64,000 nt of DNA, from the NCBI RefSeq assembly GCF_046297895.1, contig NZ_JBKBHC010000002.1:372001-436000 (forward strand). The letters are read 5' to 3'. The notes beneath the pieces are model-generated. The model was not told the origin of the DNA and did not search any database. It was given only the letters and a program-made list of their open reading frames with translations. A program made the position numbers and the translations under genes. Source of the stretch: Ferrovibrio sp046297895. GTDB taxonomy: Bacteria; Pseudomonadota; Alphaproteobacteria; Ferrovibrionales; Ferrovibrionaceae. The stretch's first letter is position 1. Each line of letters begins with the position of its first letter. Below are positions 52,133-60,494 of the stretch, one piece after another.

Positions 52133-53469
52133 GCCGCCGCCTCCAGTTCGGCCGGATCGATCACCATCATGCACTCGGCCAGGCCATCGCGCCGCGCCGG
52201 CCCTTCGATTTCGATCAGCACCAGCCGCGTGAGCCAGTACAGCGCGCCGGCGAAGACCGCGAGATTGTGCCAGTAGCTGTTGTCGCAGGCCTGGCGCCAC
52301 AGGCCATCCTCCAGGAAAAGGCAGGCGCCCTGGCAAAGCGGCAGCACCGGGCAGCGTGCACATTCCGCCCGCGTCGACCAGTGATGCGCGGTATCAAGGC
52401 GGATCTGGTCGATCGCCGTGACATGGCCGATGCGATGCTTCGTCTCTGCCGACATGTTCTGACAGGTAAGCGCATTGCCCTTCAGATCGACGGCCAGCTT
52501 GGATGGATCGTCCATGCCGCATTTCTGTCCCAGGCTCGCAGCCGGGCGCGCCTCGGCGATGTGGCGGAACAGCGTGCCGATCTTGTCGCGGATCGTGCTG
52601 ACCGCCATCGCCTCGCCGCGCGCGATTTCCCAGAACAGGTTGCGCATATAGGCCCGGCCATCCGCATCCTTGCGCAGGGATAGGCGCATGCCGCCCTCAT
52701 CATAGGGCAGCAGCACCTCTTCGGTGACCAGCGGCAGGCTGTCAGCCGGAACGCCGAGATGTTCCGCGATATGATGCCGCACGGCGGTCAGCGACATGTT
52801 GCTGCGATGCAGAACCGTGTTGAAGCTGATGCGGCCCTGCGGCGCCAGACGGTCATACAGGCGGCGCAGCATGGCCCGCTGGGAAACATTCGCGAGCGGA
52901 TCCGGACCGCGGTATTTCATCGCCGGGCCATCATGACTGATGCCGATACCGAAATTCAGACGGTCCAGCCAATCGATTTTTTCTTCATCCAGCAGCGAGC
53001 CGTTGCTGACCAGGCCGAAGGATGCCTGCGGAAAGCGCTCGCGCAGGGCTTCGGCCAGTGGTTTGAGCGTTTTCCAGTAGGCAAAAGGCTCGCCGCCCCA
53101 GAATTCGATCCGCCGAGGCTCGCCGGCCAGCCATTGCGGCAGCAGATCGAGAAAAGCCGCAACATCGCGCGGATCGCCCTGCAGATCCTGCGGCTGGGCG
53201 GCCTGATTGCAGTACTGGCAGGCATAATTGCATTTCAGTCCCAGCTGAATCTTCAGCACGCGCGGCGCCGCGGCTTTGCCGGCGGGCGTCGACGGACTGA
53301 CCGGAAAGGCCGCCGCGAAGCTGCCGGGCGGCTGGTGGTGAAGTCCCACCGGCCGCAGGTCGACGGCGCTGCCATCCTCCCAAAGCAGGCTGGCATCGGA
53401 TGGTTGCCACAGCAGGGTGTGCCGCCGGCCTTGAGGGCCGGCCATACGGAGACGATAGCGCGCCGTCAT
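52129..53469 (-). CDS. Radical SAM/SPASM domain protein
   Basis: 446 residues. The radical SAM cluster motif is C80-x3-C84-x2-C87 (CNYACQYC), with the GGE motif at 125-127 (WGGEP). The SPASM domain shows C317-x13-G-x4-C336 and C370-x2-C373-x5-C379-x3-C383, then C395, enough Cys for two auxiliary clusters. Members modify peptides by thioether or carbon-carbon links (anSME, PqqE, sactisynthases). A GAGGT site precedes the ATG, seven bases after the unknown gene. It is not PqqE (no pqq genes near) and not a sulfatase maturase by context. Confidence 0.92.
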   Translation of the reverse strand: MTARYRLRMAGPQGRRHTLLWQPSDASLLWEDGSAVDLRPVGLHHQPPGSFAAAFPVSPSTPAGKAAAPRVLKIQLGLKCNYACQYCNQAAQPQDLQGDPRDVAAFLDLLPQWLAGEPRRIEFWGGEPFAYWKTLKPLAEALRERFPQASFGLVSNGSLLDEEKIDWLDRLNFGIGISHDGPAMKYRGPDPLANVSQRAMLRRLYDRLAPQGRISFNTVLHRSNMSLTAVRHHIAEHLGVPADSLPLVTEEVLLPYDEGGMRLSLRKDADGRAYMRNLFWEIARGEAMAVSTIRDKIGTLFRHIAEARPAASLGQKCGMDDPSKLAVDLKGNALTCQNMSAETKHRIGHVTAIDQIRLDTAHHWSTRAECARCPVLPLCQGACLFLEDGLWRQACDNSYWHNLAVFAGALYWLTRLVLIEIEGPARRDGLAECMMVIDPAELEAAA

Positions 53470-53476
53470 GGTGACC

Positions 53477-54412
53477 TCAGACCACAGTGACAATTTTTTC
53501 GTCGACGCCGGGATAATAGCGCCAACCAATTTTTATCTTAATTCTATCACCTGGAAATAGGCCGAGGGCTCCCACACAGAAGAAGGCTTTTCCTAATTTG
53601 AGATTTAGTACTTGCTTCGAGAGATAACCGGCATCTACTTCGATATGCACTCGCATATTATTTTCTGCTAAATATTCATCATTACTTTCATCTATCAACG
53701 AAATTGAGAATTTCTCAATTTTCTCAGAAGAAATACTGTCGGGCCCAGAAATTCTTAAAGTAGGCCATGCCCAATGACCTCCTAATATCGTCTCATAATT
53801 ATCGATCTGTATCCCATCAGGAGAAACAACTTTGGCGTTTACAAAATTATGCGCAATGCCGAATTTCGGATTAAATTTTGCATAAAGTATTGCACGAGAA
53901 AAATCATTGTCTGCGTATGGCATCATGCAAGTAAGGACAGTGCACTGCTGACGATCATAGTAAATGAATTTTTTGTGAGACCTTGCCTGCCAAGTTAACA
54001 ATGTTCGATTTACGGGTGTTTCCAAATGACCGTCTGTACGGCATGGAATTATCCACTCCGCGCGTTCACTCAGCGCTCCTCGACCTATTAACGCATCATC
54101 CATCGTCATGGAAGTCTGGCTTATTTCCTGCACATAACTTCCAATTCCATCTTCACGAATTGGGTTGGACGCCCAGAATGCTCTAATTGATGAACGTGGA
54201 ATCCAACTATCAGCAGGCGTGGACCTGCTAACGCAGAAAGGCTCCACTGGATTAGCTAGAAGTTCGGCGGCTAAATCTTCGGTTATTATTTTGTTTCGAT
54301 TTAAGTATCCTCCCGATGGTCGGAAGGTACGTGCCGTAATAATACCATTATCAAAGATAACTTGCGTAACATATGGAATTGGCAAGTATGGATAAAGGAA
54401 ATGCCTGTTCAT
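53477..54412 (-). CDS. AT-rich protein of unknown function in the modification cassette
   Basis: 311 residues from the ATG at 54410-54412; an AGAGGA site overlaps the end of the fibre gene. Base composition differs sharply from its neighbours: 19 of 60 G+C at 53641-53700 against 37 of 60 at 52981-53040, indicating recent acquisition. The protein has beta-rich sequence, no signal peptide or membrane helix, and a C-terminal segment (RVHIEVDAGYLSKQVLNLKL ... GDRIKIKIGWRYYPG) that may be an immunoglobulin-like sandwich. Cysteines are few. It may be a second virion protein, a chaperone of the fibre, or part of the modification system. I do not recognise the family. Confidence 0.7.
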   Translation of the reverse strand: MNRHFLYPYLPIPYVTQVIFDNGIITARTFRPSGGYLNRNKIITEDLAAELLANPVEPFCVSRSTPADSWIPRSSIRAFWASNPIREDGIGSYVQEISQTSMTMDDALIGRGALSERAEWIIPCRTDGHLETPVNRTLLTWQARSHKKFIYYDRQQCTVLTCMMPYADNDFSRAILYAKFNPKFGIAHNFVNAKVVSPDGIQIDNYETILGGHWAWPTLRISGPDSISSEKIEKFSISLIDESNDEYLAENNMRVHIEVDAGYLSKQVLNLKLGKAFFCVGALGLFPGDRIKIKIGWRYYPGVDEKIVTVV

Positions 54413-54422
54413 ATGATCCTCT

Positions 54423-56270
54423 TCATGCGCAATCACAATTGCAATTGCAGTTGCAATTACAGTTGCAGTTACAGTTCGAGTAGCAGTTGGTAGCGCCGCA
54501 GTTGCAGTTGCGCCAATCGCGGCGCTGCACGTCGAAGCCGACCTCGGTGCGCAGCAGGTAGTAGCTACCGTAAATGCGCTGATTGACCTGACTGACAGGC
54601 TGATTGGTGACGCTGGAGCCGCCGGCAAAGTCGTAGCCGGGATTGACGTAGCCAAGCCCAAGCCCCCAACTCCACCAATTTGCGTTGGGCATGCTCCAGA
54701 AGCTGTCGCTCTGGCAATTGCCGTTCGGCACGGTACCGGCACAATTTGCCACCTGCTGTTCAAGATAGACGACTTCGCGCGTGCGATGCAGGATCGCATC
54801 GCCGATATCCTGGCCACTGGCGAGCTGGAACCCGGTCTGCAGCGGCGATGTGCCGGCGCTTTTGATGCTTGGCGCCTGCAATGGCCCCGTCATGACATCA
54901 CCGGCACGCGCCACTGAATCATCCGGCAGCGACTGCCAGCCAACATCACCATCGGTGGCCGAGACCTTGATCAGGATCTGCCCTGCCGAGCCGCCATAGG
55001 GCACGCCGATCCCCGGAGCGCCATCCTGCCCGGGAATGCCCTGAGGCCCGATTGGCCCGGCCGGACCGGTCTCGCCTTGCGGACCCTGCGCGCCCTGCGG
55101 CCCCGCCGGGCCGGTTTCTCCCTGCGGACCCTGCGGCCCGGCAAGGCCGCGAGCCACCAGAAGCGTCCAGTGCGTTGCGTCGGTGTCGGGAGATGCGGTG
55201 TTCGCGACATCGGCGATGCAAATATACGCGCTACCATCATGCTGCACGGCATCGTCGCGCTGATAGGATGCTGCCGCCTGCCATGCGCCGCGCCAGGTCA
55301 GTCCGCGCGGCCCCAGCGGACCGGTTTCGCCCGGTATACCCTGAAGACCCTGCGGGCCCATGGGACCTTGCAGGCCCTGCAGGCCCTGCGGGCCCTGCGG
55401 GCCGGTATCGCCACGGCCGAAATAAATGCCGCCCGACCAGTCTGCAGATACAGACGAGAGCTTGAAGAAAAGCTGGCCTGCATCGGCTGCCAGGTAGGCG
55501 AAACCCGCAGCCTGCGCATCATGCAGCCCGCGATCGGCAAATGGGCCGATGGCGTCCGGCGTGAAGGACTGGCCGGCCGGACCCTGAAGGCCCTGGATGC
55601 CGGGTGGTCCCTGCAAACCCTGCGGACCGGCCGGACCTTGCGGACCGGTAGCGCCCGGCGGCCCCGGATCGCCTTGAGGCCCGGGCGGTCCGCCGATGCC
55701 TTGCGGACCCTGGGCACCGGTATAGCCGCGCGGACCGACCGGACCGGGTTCGCCTTGCGGGCCGCGTGGGCCGACCGGCCCGGCCGGAATGTTGCCGCTG
55801 CCGAGCAGAACCGGTTGGCCATCGGCATCGAAGGCGAGAATCCGGTTGGCGCGATCGCCGGCGGCAATCTGCAGATCCTCGGCCGGGTCCAGATCCGCAT
55901 GCGGCGGCAGCTTGATGCTGCGATCCGCCTTTTCATCGACCTGCTGGATCAGCCAGGTCAGCCGCTCGAATTCCGCATTCAGGGCGGCCGCGCGCAATAC
56001 CCCGCCCTCGGAGAACCGCGCGCCGCTGCTGACCGGCAGAATGCGGGCCAGCGTGATCCGTTGGCCGGCGACCGGCATGTCATCGCCGAAATCGACATAA
56101 CCTCCCCCGGCACCGTCATCGATCAACTCGACCGAAAAATCCGTATGTGCGGAATCGTCAACCCAGACATGGACCTCCTCGACGCCGCCGACGGCGAAGT
56201 CGAACCCGAACCGGTTCTGGCTGCCGGTAGCGATCAGTTGCACCCGTGGGGGCAGGCTTGATGCTGACAT
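54423..56270 (-). CDS. Phage tail fibre: anchor domain, collagen-like repeats, Asn-Cys repeat C-terminus
   Basis: 615 residues. Residues 1-150 resemble the T7-type fibre N-terminal domain that attaches to the tail (LPPRVQLIATGSQNRFGFDF). Gly-x-Y repeats occur at about 164-235, 287-323 and 376-422. Between them lie two small domains: residues 236-286, and 325-375, which looks like a carbohydrate-binding module (WRGAWQAAASYQRDDAV). Residues 460-587 are probably the folded tip. The last 28 residues (588-615) contain 11 Cys, mostly as seven Asn-Cys pairs at 599-612 and Asp-Cys-Ala at the end. This tail is the likely substrate of the downstream radical SAM and ATP-grasp proteins. Confidence 0.82.
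   Translation of the reverse strand: MSASSLPPRVQLIATGSQNRFGFDFAVGGVEEVHVWVDDSAHTDFSVELIDDGAGGGYVDFGDDMPVAGQRITLARILPVSSGARFSEGGVLRAAALNAEFERLTWLIQQVDEKADRSIKLPPHADLDPAEDLQIAAGDRANRILAFDADGQPVLLGSGNIPAGPVGPRGPQGEPGPVGPRGYTGAQGPQGIGGPPGPQGDPGPPGATGPQGPAGPQGLQGPPGIQGLQGPAGQSFTPDAIGPFADRGLHDAQAAGFAYLAADAGQLFFKLSSVSADWSGGIYFGRGDTGPQGPQGLQGLQGPMGPQGLQGIPGETGPLGPRGLTWRGAWQAAASYQRDDAVQHDGSAYICIADVANTASPDTDATHWTLLVARGLAGPQGPQGETGPAGPQGAQGPQGETGPAGPIGPQGIPGQDGAPGIGVPYGGSAGQILIKVSATDGDVGWQSLPDDSVARAGDVMTGPLQAPSIKSAGTSPLQTGFQLASGQDIGDAILHRTREVVYLEQQVANCAGTVPNGNCQSDSFWSMPNANWWSWGLGLGYVNPGYDFAGGSSVTNQPVSQVNQRIYGSYYLLRTEVGFDVQRRDWRNCNCGATNCYSNCNCNCNCNCNCNCDCA
54435..54476. repeat. Hexanucleotide repeat encoding (Asn-Cys)7
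   Basis: Seven tandem 6-bp units (AAY TGY on the minus strand) with varied AAC/AAT and TGC/TGT codons. Unit gain or loss keeps the frame, so repeat number can change without breaking the protein. Confidence 0.85.
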
Positions 56271-56283
56271 CTCGTGGCTCCGT

Positions 56284-56766
56284 TTATGGCTTGGTGATGA
56301 TCTTCTTGAGCTGGTTGCCGCTTTCGATCAGCCCGGCGCCGGCCTTGGCGAACGATGCGAGCGTGCCAAAAGGGTCTGGCCCTGAGCTGCGGCTGAGCAG
56401 ATTGAGCTGAATGCCCGACTGCAGGCTGCGGATCTGGCGGTCGATCTGGCTGTTGATGTCATCGCGCTCGCGTTCGCTCTGGGCCAAAAGATTGTCGAAT
56501 ACGGCATCGCCGGAACCATCGCCGCTGACCCCGCTGCCGGCGAAGGCGGCGCGCTGCGAGGCCATGCTGCGCGCCAGACGGTCGCGGCGGTCGCGCTCGG
56601 CTTTGGTGCGCTGTTCTTCCAGCGCGGCCATCTGGTCCTGCGCCTGCTGCATCTGGATGGCCTGGGCCTGGCGCTGGGCTTTCTGCTGCTGGCTGCTTTG
56701 AGCAATCGAACTGACCGCCCCCAGCGCCGTGCTGGCCGCCATCAGGAAAGTCTCGATACCGCTCAT
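56284..56766 (-). CDS. Internal virion protein A-like
   Basis: 160 residues with an N-terminal Ala-rich hydrophobic stretch (FLMAASTALGAVSSIAQSS) and a long Gln/Arg-rich helical region containing QAQAIQMQQAQDQMAALEEQ. The position between nozzle and fibre genes and the helical pattern match T7 gp14-like internal virion proteins. Its start overlaps the nozzle stop by one base. Confidence 0.7.
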   Translation of the reverse strand: MSGIETFLMAASTALGAVSSIAQSSQQQKAQRQAQAIQMQQAQDQMAALEEQRTKAERDRRDRLARSMASQRAAFAGSGVSGDGSGDAVFDNLLAQSERERDDINSQIDRQIRSLQSGIQLNLLSRSSGPDPFGTLASFAKAGAGLIESGNQLKKIITKP

Positions 56767-58676
56767 CAGTCAGCTCCCTTGATTTCAGTGATCGCGGATA
56801 GCAGCGTGCAAGGCAAAGGTGCGGCCTGCTCGATGCGCCACAGCGGCTGATCCGTGCCGCGCAGCCAGCCCAGGCCGCGGATTTCGATGTCGCCGCTGAA
56901 CGCCGACAGCGGCGCGTCAAAACTGTCGCCGATGCGGCCAAAGGCCTGCGGCTGCAAACCGCGCCCCACGTCAACGCTGAACGCCTTGCTGGCATGCAGG
57001 CGGAAGATCGCCCGCACCAGACGGGCCGGGCCGCCCTGGCTCGTCACCGCGCCATTGCCCAGTTCCGGCGGCAGCGGCCGGATTTCATGGCTGTAGGGCA
57101 ACCCGATCTCGACCGCTCGCGCCGCGCGAGCAAGCGTTATGGCGCCATCCTGAACAACCTGCCGCCCATGCGGCTGGCCGTCTGCAACCATAACCACCTC
57201 GCGGCCCTCCAGATGTTCGAGGCCATTCCATGTCCGCTTCGGAAGATCGCTGCTCTGCACAATATGAGCGTCGCAATATGTGTCGGGAACAAAGCGTTCG
57301 ATGCGCATGTCGCCGCCGCGACGCACAGCCGCGTAGATCACATTGTCGACCACGGCGATGGCACGAAAACTGCCGTCGGTCTGGAAGACCGTCCAGGCCG
57401 CGACCTGCTGGGCGCGATACAGCGTCAGCGCGGCGATGTCTCCATTCGCCATGACCACCAGAAACAGGCGGTCGCGCTGCGCGTAGTCCTGATCAATGGG
57501 ATCGACGAATACATGGCTGGACAGCAGCGCCAGATCGGCCGCCGTGTAGGATTGGTCGATATCGGTATAGATGAACTCGCGCAGCTCCTTGCCGGTCCGC
57601 GACAGGAACAGCGTGGCGCCATCGACATGCCGCGGCGGAACGGCGCGATCGGCAAAGGAGCCAACCCTGGTCTGCCGCTCGGCGCGCAGCTTGGTTGGCG
57701 TCAGCGGTTCGCCGGTCACCATCCATTCCGCCCCGGTGGTGAAGAGCTGCAGGTGCCGGCCCGCCACCACGGCCCGGATGGCATCGACCTGGTCGGTCAA
57801 CAGGGCGAATTCGATGGCTTCATCGTCCAGGCCGGTGCCCTGATCGAAATTGTCGATATCAGATGTCTTCGACAGCCACACACGGTTGGGCAGATCGCGG
57901 GAACCGGCGAAGGCGAGGCGATCCTGATATATCGTCGTGCAGACCGGCCAGCCATGAATTCCGGAGAAGGCCGGCTCCTCCCAATCCGTTGTCGCAGAGG
58001 TATTCTCCAATGCCTGCAGCACGGTGGCCTGCGCCACTCTCGGGCTGGTGACGGAGTCAATGCGCACCGCCTTTTTCTTGATGCGGAACTGCAGGTTTAT
58101 GTGTCCGGCCAGGAAGAAATCTTCCGACGCCGTGAGCGAGATCGTGCCGCCGGTGGCCGACGGAATGAGGGTCACGTCATTCTTGGCGAACTTGAATGTC
58201 GGCTCGTATCGCGCCGCGCTGCCATCCGCGGCCGCAAAGACAAAAGCCTCGATGCGCCAGTCGGTGTGGCTGCGCCGGGTGATGCGCTGCGGTGGCAGGT
58301 CGGGATGGCAGAGAAACAGGGTGTCGGCGCTTTGCGTCCAGCTCAGATTGGGCAGCATCGCTGCCGTCCAGGGCGCAGTGCCGGTGAAAACCGGGCTGCC
58401 GTCGCGGAAGACCCGCAGCGCGGCATCCGTCAACACCAGCAGATAGGCCTGTTCGGTGTTGAACATGAAGGCGATCAGCCGCACGGCGGCAACGCCCGCC
58501 AGCACGGCGATATGTTCCAGCCCCGGCCTGCGCGTCACGCCGCCGGTCGGTCGCAACAGCACGTTCCGCAGCCGGGCCGCCCCGTTGGTATAGCCCTGCA
58601 GATCGGACCGTCCCCACAGATCCGGGGCGATCTCGCCCGCCGTGAAGTTGTTCTTCGCTATGGTGAGTTTCGGCAT
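56766..58676 (-). CDS. Tail nozzle / tail tubular protein B-like
   Basis: 636 residues, beta-rich. The N-terminus MPKLTIAKNNFTAGEIAPDL and RNVLLRPTGGVTRRPGLEHI matches podovirus nozzle (T7 gp12) and stabilisation proteins. It would form the distal tube of the short tail. Its start overlaps the stop of the tail tubular A gene. Confidence 0.8.
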   Translation of the reverse strand: MPKLTIAKNNFTAGEIAPDLWGRSDLQGYTNGAARLRNVLLRPTGGVTRRPGLEHIAVLAGVAAVRLIAFMFNTEQAYLLVLTDAALRVFRDGSPVFTGTAPWTAAMLPNLSWTQSADTLFLCHPDLPPQRITRRSHTDWRIEAFVFAAADGSAARYEPTFKFAKNDVTLIPSATGGTISLTASEDFFLAGHINLQFRIKKKAVRIDSVTSPRVAQATVLQALENTSATTDWEEPAFSGIHGWPVCTTIYQDRLAFAGSRDLPNRVWLSKTSDIDNFDQGTGLDDEAIEFALLTDQVDAIRAVVAGRHLQLFTTGAEWMVTGEPLTPTKLRAERQTRVGSFADRAVPPRHVDGATLFLSRTGKELREFIYTDIDQSYTAADLALLSSHVFVDPIDQDYAQRDRLFLVVMANGDIAALTLYRAQQVAAWTVFQTDGSFRAIAVVDNVIYAAVRRGGDMRIERFVPDTYCDAHIVQSSDLPKRTWNGLEHLEGREVVMVADGQPHGRQVVQDGAITLARAARAVEIGLPYSHEIRPLPPELGNGAVTSQGGPARLVRAIFRLHASKAFSVDVGRGLQPQAFGRIGDSFDAPLSAFSGDIEIRGLGWLRGTDQPLWRIEQAAPLPCTLLSAITEIKGAD

Positions 58677-59245
58677 CAGCCGCGGACCTCCACCAGGGTG
58701 AAATCCTCGATCCGGCCCGGCTCGTCCTGCTGGCTGTCGATGGTCTTGGCGCGGCGGAATTCCGCCTCGGCCAGTTGATGCAGCAGTTGCGCCCGGGTCG
58801 TGCTTTCGGTCAGCGGCAAACAGAATTCGGCCGCCAGGCGGGCAATCAGCGCCAGATCGAAGAAGGGCGGGAAACCGCTTTCATCGGGACGGCTGACATA
58901 GGTGAGCAGCACGGCATCGGCGTTGCACTCCAGGCGGCGGCCGGCGATGCGATAGACCAGGCCGCGGCCGCGGCCGGGCTGGCCGGCGGCCAGCGCCCGC
59001 AGGAAATCCGGCGGCAACTGGAAAGCATGGCGGTAATCGCCCGCCGGCTGCTGGTTCAGGCGCGGCAGATCCGCCTGCTGGGTGGCGAAACGCCAGGGAT
59101 GTGCCGAAAGCAGGGCATCGCGCAGGCTGGTATAAAGATGCCGTGCGATGTCGGCCTCCACGGTGGCATCGTCGAAGCCGGTGATCGGCTTGGCCCCCAG
59201 CGTGATCAGCGCACGGCTGCATAGATCGGTGGCGGTCAGCGCCAT
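58676..59245 (-). CDS. Tail tubular protein A-like (adaptor)
   Basis: 189 residues. MALTATDLCSRALITLGAKP and SLRDALLSAHPWRFATQQADL are typical of the T7 gp11-type adaptor ring between portal and nozzle. Strongly supported by position. Confidence 0.82.
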   Translation of the reverse strand: MALTATDLCSRALITLGAKPITGFDDATVEADIARHLYTSLRDALLSAHPWRFATQQADLPRLNQQPAGDYRHAFQLPPDFLRALAAGQPGRGRGLVYRIAGRRLECNADAVLLTYVSRPDESGFPPFFDLALIARLAAEFCLPLTESTTRAQLLHQLAEAEFRRAKTIDSQQDEPGRIEDFTLVEVRG

Positions 59246-59395
59246 GTCGAACTCCTGTAAGAAGGGGGCCCGTTGGGACGCCCCGATGCGGTACGAGGAG
59301 AAACCGCACCGGAGCGCCCCCGGGCCGCGCGGCCTGGCCGCCGCAACCCTGGCAGGGGCCTGTCCCGCTGCCCCTGCCGCTGCGGCGGCGGATGC
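59246..59395. other. 150-bp intergenic region with hairpins
   Basis: GATGCGGT (59285-59292) and ACCGCACC (59303-59310) can pair with one wobble, in a stretch of GC-rich inverted sequence upstream of tail tubular A. It may be an mRNA-processing or attenuation site. No gene. Confidence 0.4.
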
Positions 59396-59665
59396 CTAGT
59401 CGGTGTTGCCACCGCCCAACGGCGTCAGATCGGCCAGGTCGACCACGCCATTCTGGCTGCTGGCAACCACGAAAATGCCGTGCTGCGGCGATGTTCCCAC
59501 GCCGGTATTGGCCAGGATGAAATCACCGACCCGCAGCATCTCGGCTGCGGCATTGAAATAGCCGCTGCTGTCGACGGTGCCGGCCGGATCGGGCGTGCTG
59601 TAATGCCAGAGCGTGAAGCCGTTGGCATAACCCAGCACCGAGAGGGTTTTCGAGCTGTAAGCCAT
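59396..59665 (-). CDS. Small phage head-associated protein
   Basis: 89 residues from the ATG at 59663-59665, behind GAGGAGG. It reads as a compact beta protein (FTLWHYSTPDPAGTVDSSGY, HGIFVVASSQNGVVDLADL), placed directly after the capsid gene, where head decoration proteins are usual. A decoration role is inferred from position. Confidence 0.65.
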   Translation of the reverse strand: MAYSSKTLSVLGYANGFTLWHYSTPDPAGTVDSSGYFNAAAEMLRVGDFILANTGVGTSPQHGIFVVASSQNGVVDLADLTPLGGGNTD

Positions 59666-59675
59666 CTCAGCCTCC

Positions 59676-60494
59676 TCACACTTCGCGGCAGCGCAGGGTG
59701 ACGATGCCGGCCGGATCAATCAGCGCGGCGCCCTGGCTCATCATGTTGTTGATGAAATGCGCGGCGCGGTCGCCGTGCCAGGTGATGTCGGATTTCACCT
59801 CCTGACCCGAGGCATGACCGATCGCGGTCTTGTGGTACCAGTGGCAGAAGCGCACGTTGCTCTGCAGGGTCAGCCCGCTATGGGCCATCCACAGCGTGCC
59901 GAGCCACTGCTTGGCCTGGGCGCCCTTCCACGGCAGATCCTCGTCACCGACATAATCGGCATCGGCGAATTCGGGGATCTCAAGCAGCTCCGACCATTGC
60001 CGCCAGCCGACCACGGCATAGCGCTGGCCGTCATCGGGCACATCGGCATTGCCGAGCATCTCGAAGGCGGTCAGGATCTTGGCCTTGGTCAGGCCGTCGC
60101 TGTCGCCGCCGGCGAAACTGGCCGAAAGGTCGAGCGAGCGGATGATCAGCTCGTCGGTCTTGCGGCCCAGCGCATAGGCGCCGGCATTGACGATCACCTC
60201 GCGCTCGTTATGGCCGACCTTCAGCTCATCCAGCGCATCGAGCCATTCGCCGGCATAATAATCCTGCAGCAGGCATTCGACGGAGCCATGGTCGACATTC
60301 ATCACCGGCACCTTGCCGTGGCGGGCCTTGGTGCTGGCCGTGCCCTTGCCGACCTTCTGGAAGGTGGTCGACGACCCTTTCACGGATGTCTTCGACCGCA
60401 CCGTCGGTCGCAGCTTGGCGCCCAGGCGCTGATACGCCTGATGCACGTCGTGCTCGAACTGGCGGACGAAGGATTGTTCGATTGTGGGCGTCAC
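59676..60494 (-). CDS. Major capsid protein
   Basis: 272 residues from a GTG at 60492-60494 with AGGAG six bases upstream. The sequence (FVRQFEHDVHQAYQRLGAKL, LLQDYYAGEWLDALDELKVG, YAVVGWRQWSELLEIPEFAD) fits the phage capsid family of short-tailed phages. It follows the scaffold gene. Confidence 0.82.
   Translation of the reverse strand: MTPTIEQSFVRQFEHDVHQAYQRLGAKLRPTVRSKTSVKGSSTTFQKVGKGTASTKARHGKVPVMNVDHGSVECLLQDYYAGEWLDALDELKVGHNEREVIVNAGAYALGRKTDELIIRSLDLSASFAGGDSDGLTKAKILTAFEMLGNADVPDDGQRYAVVGWRQWSELLEIPEFADADYVGDEDLPWKGAQAKQWLGTLWMAHSGLTLQSNVRFCHWYHKTAIGHASGQEVKSDITWHGDRAAHFINNMMSQGAALIDPAGIVTLRCREV

Noticed and set aside
52129..53469. PqqE or sulfatase-maturing enzyme
   Set aside because: No pqq genes or sulfatase lie nearby, and the partner is an ATP-grasp protein in a prophage; a distinct peptide-modifying role fits better.
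53477..54412. Insertion sequence or transposase in the AT-rich stretch
   Set aside because: No transposase motif, terminal inverted repeats or target duplication are seen; one intact reading frame fills the stretch.
54423..54510. Metallothionein-like domain
   Set aside because: Metallothioneins use Cys-x-x-Cys or similar spacing; strict Asn-Cys alternation beside modifying enzymes points elsewhere, though metal binding is not excluded.
56994..58778. Open frame of 594 codons on the plus strand
   Set aside because: Antisense to the nozzle gene and without family features.
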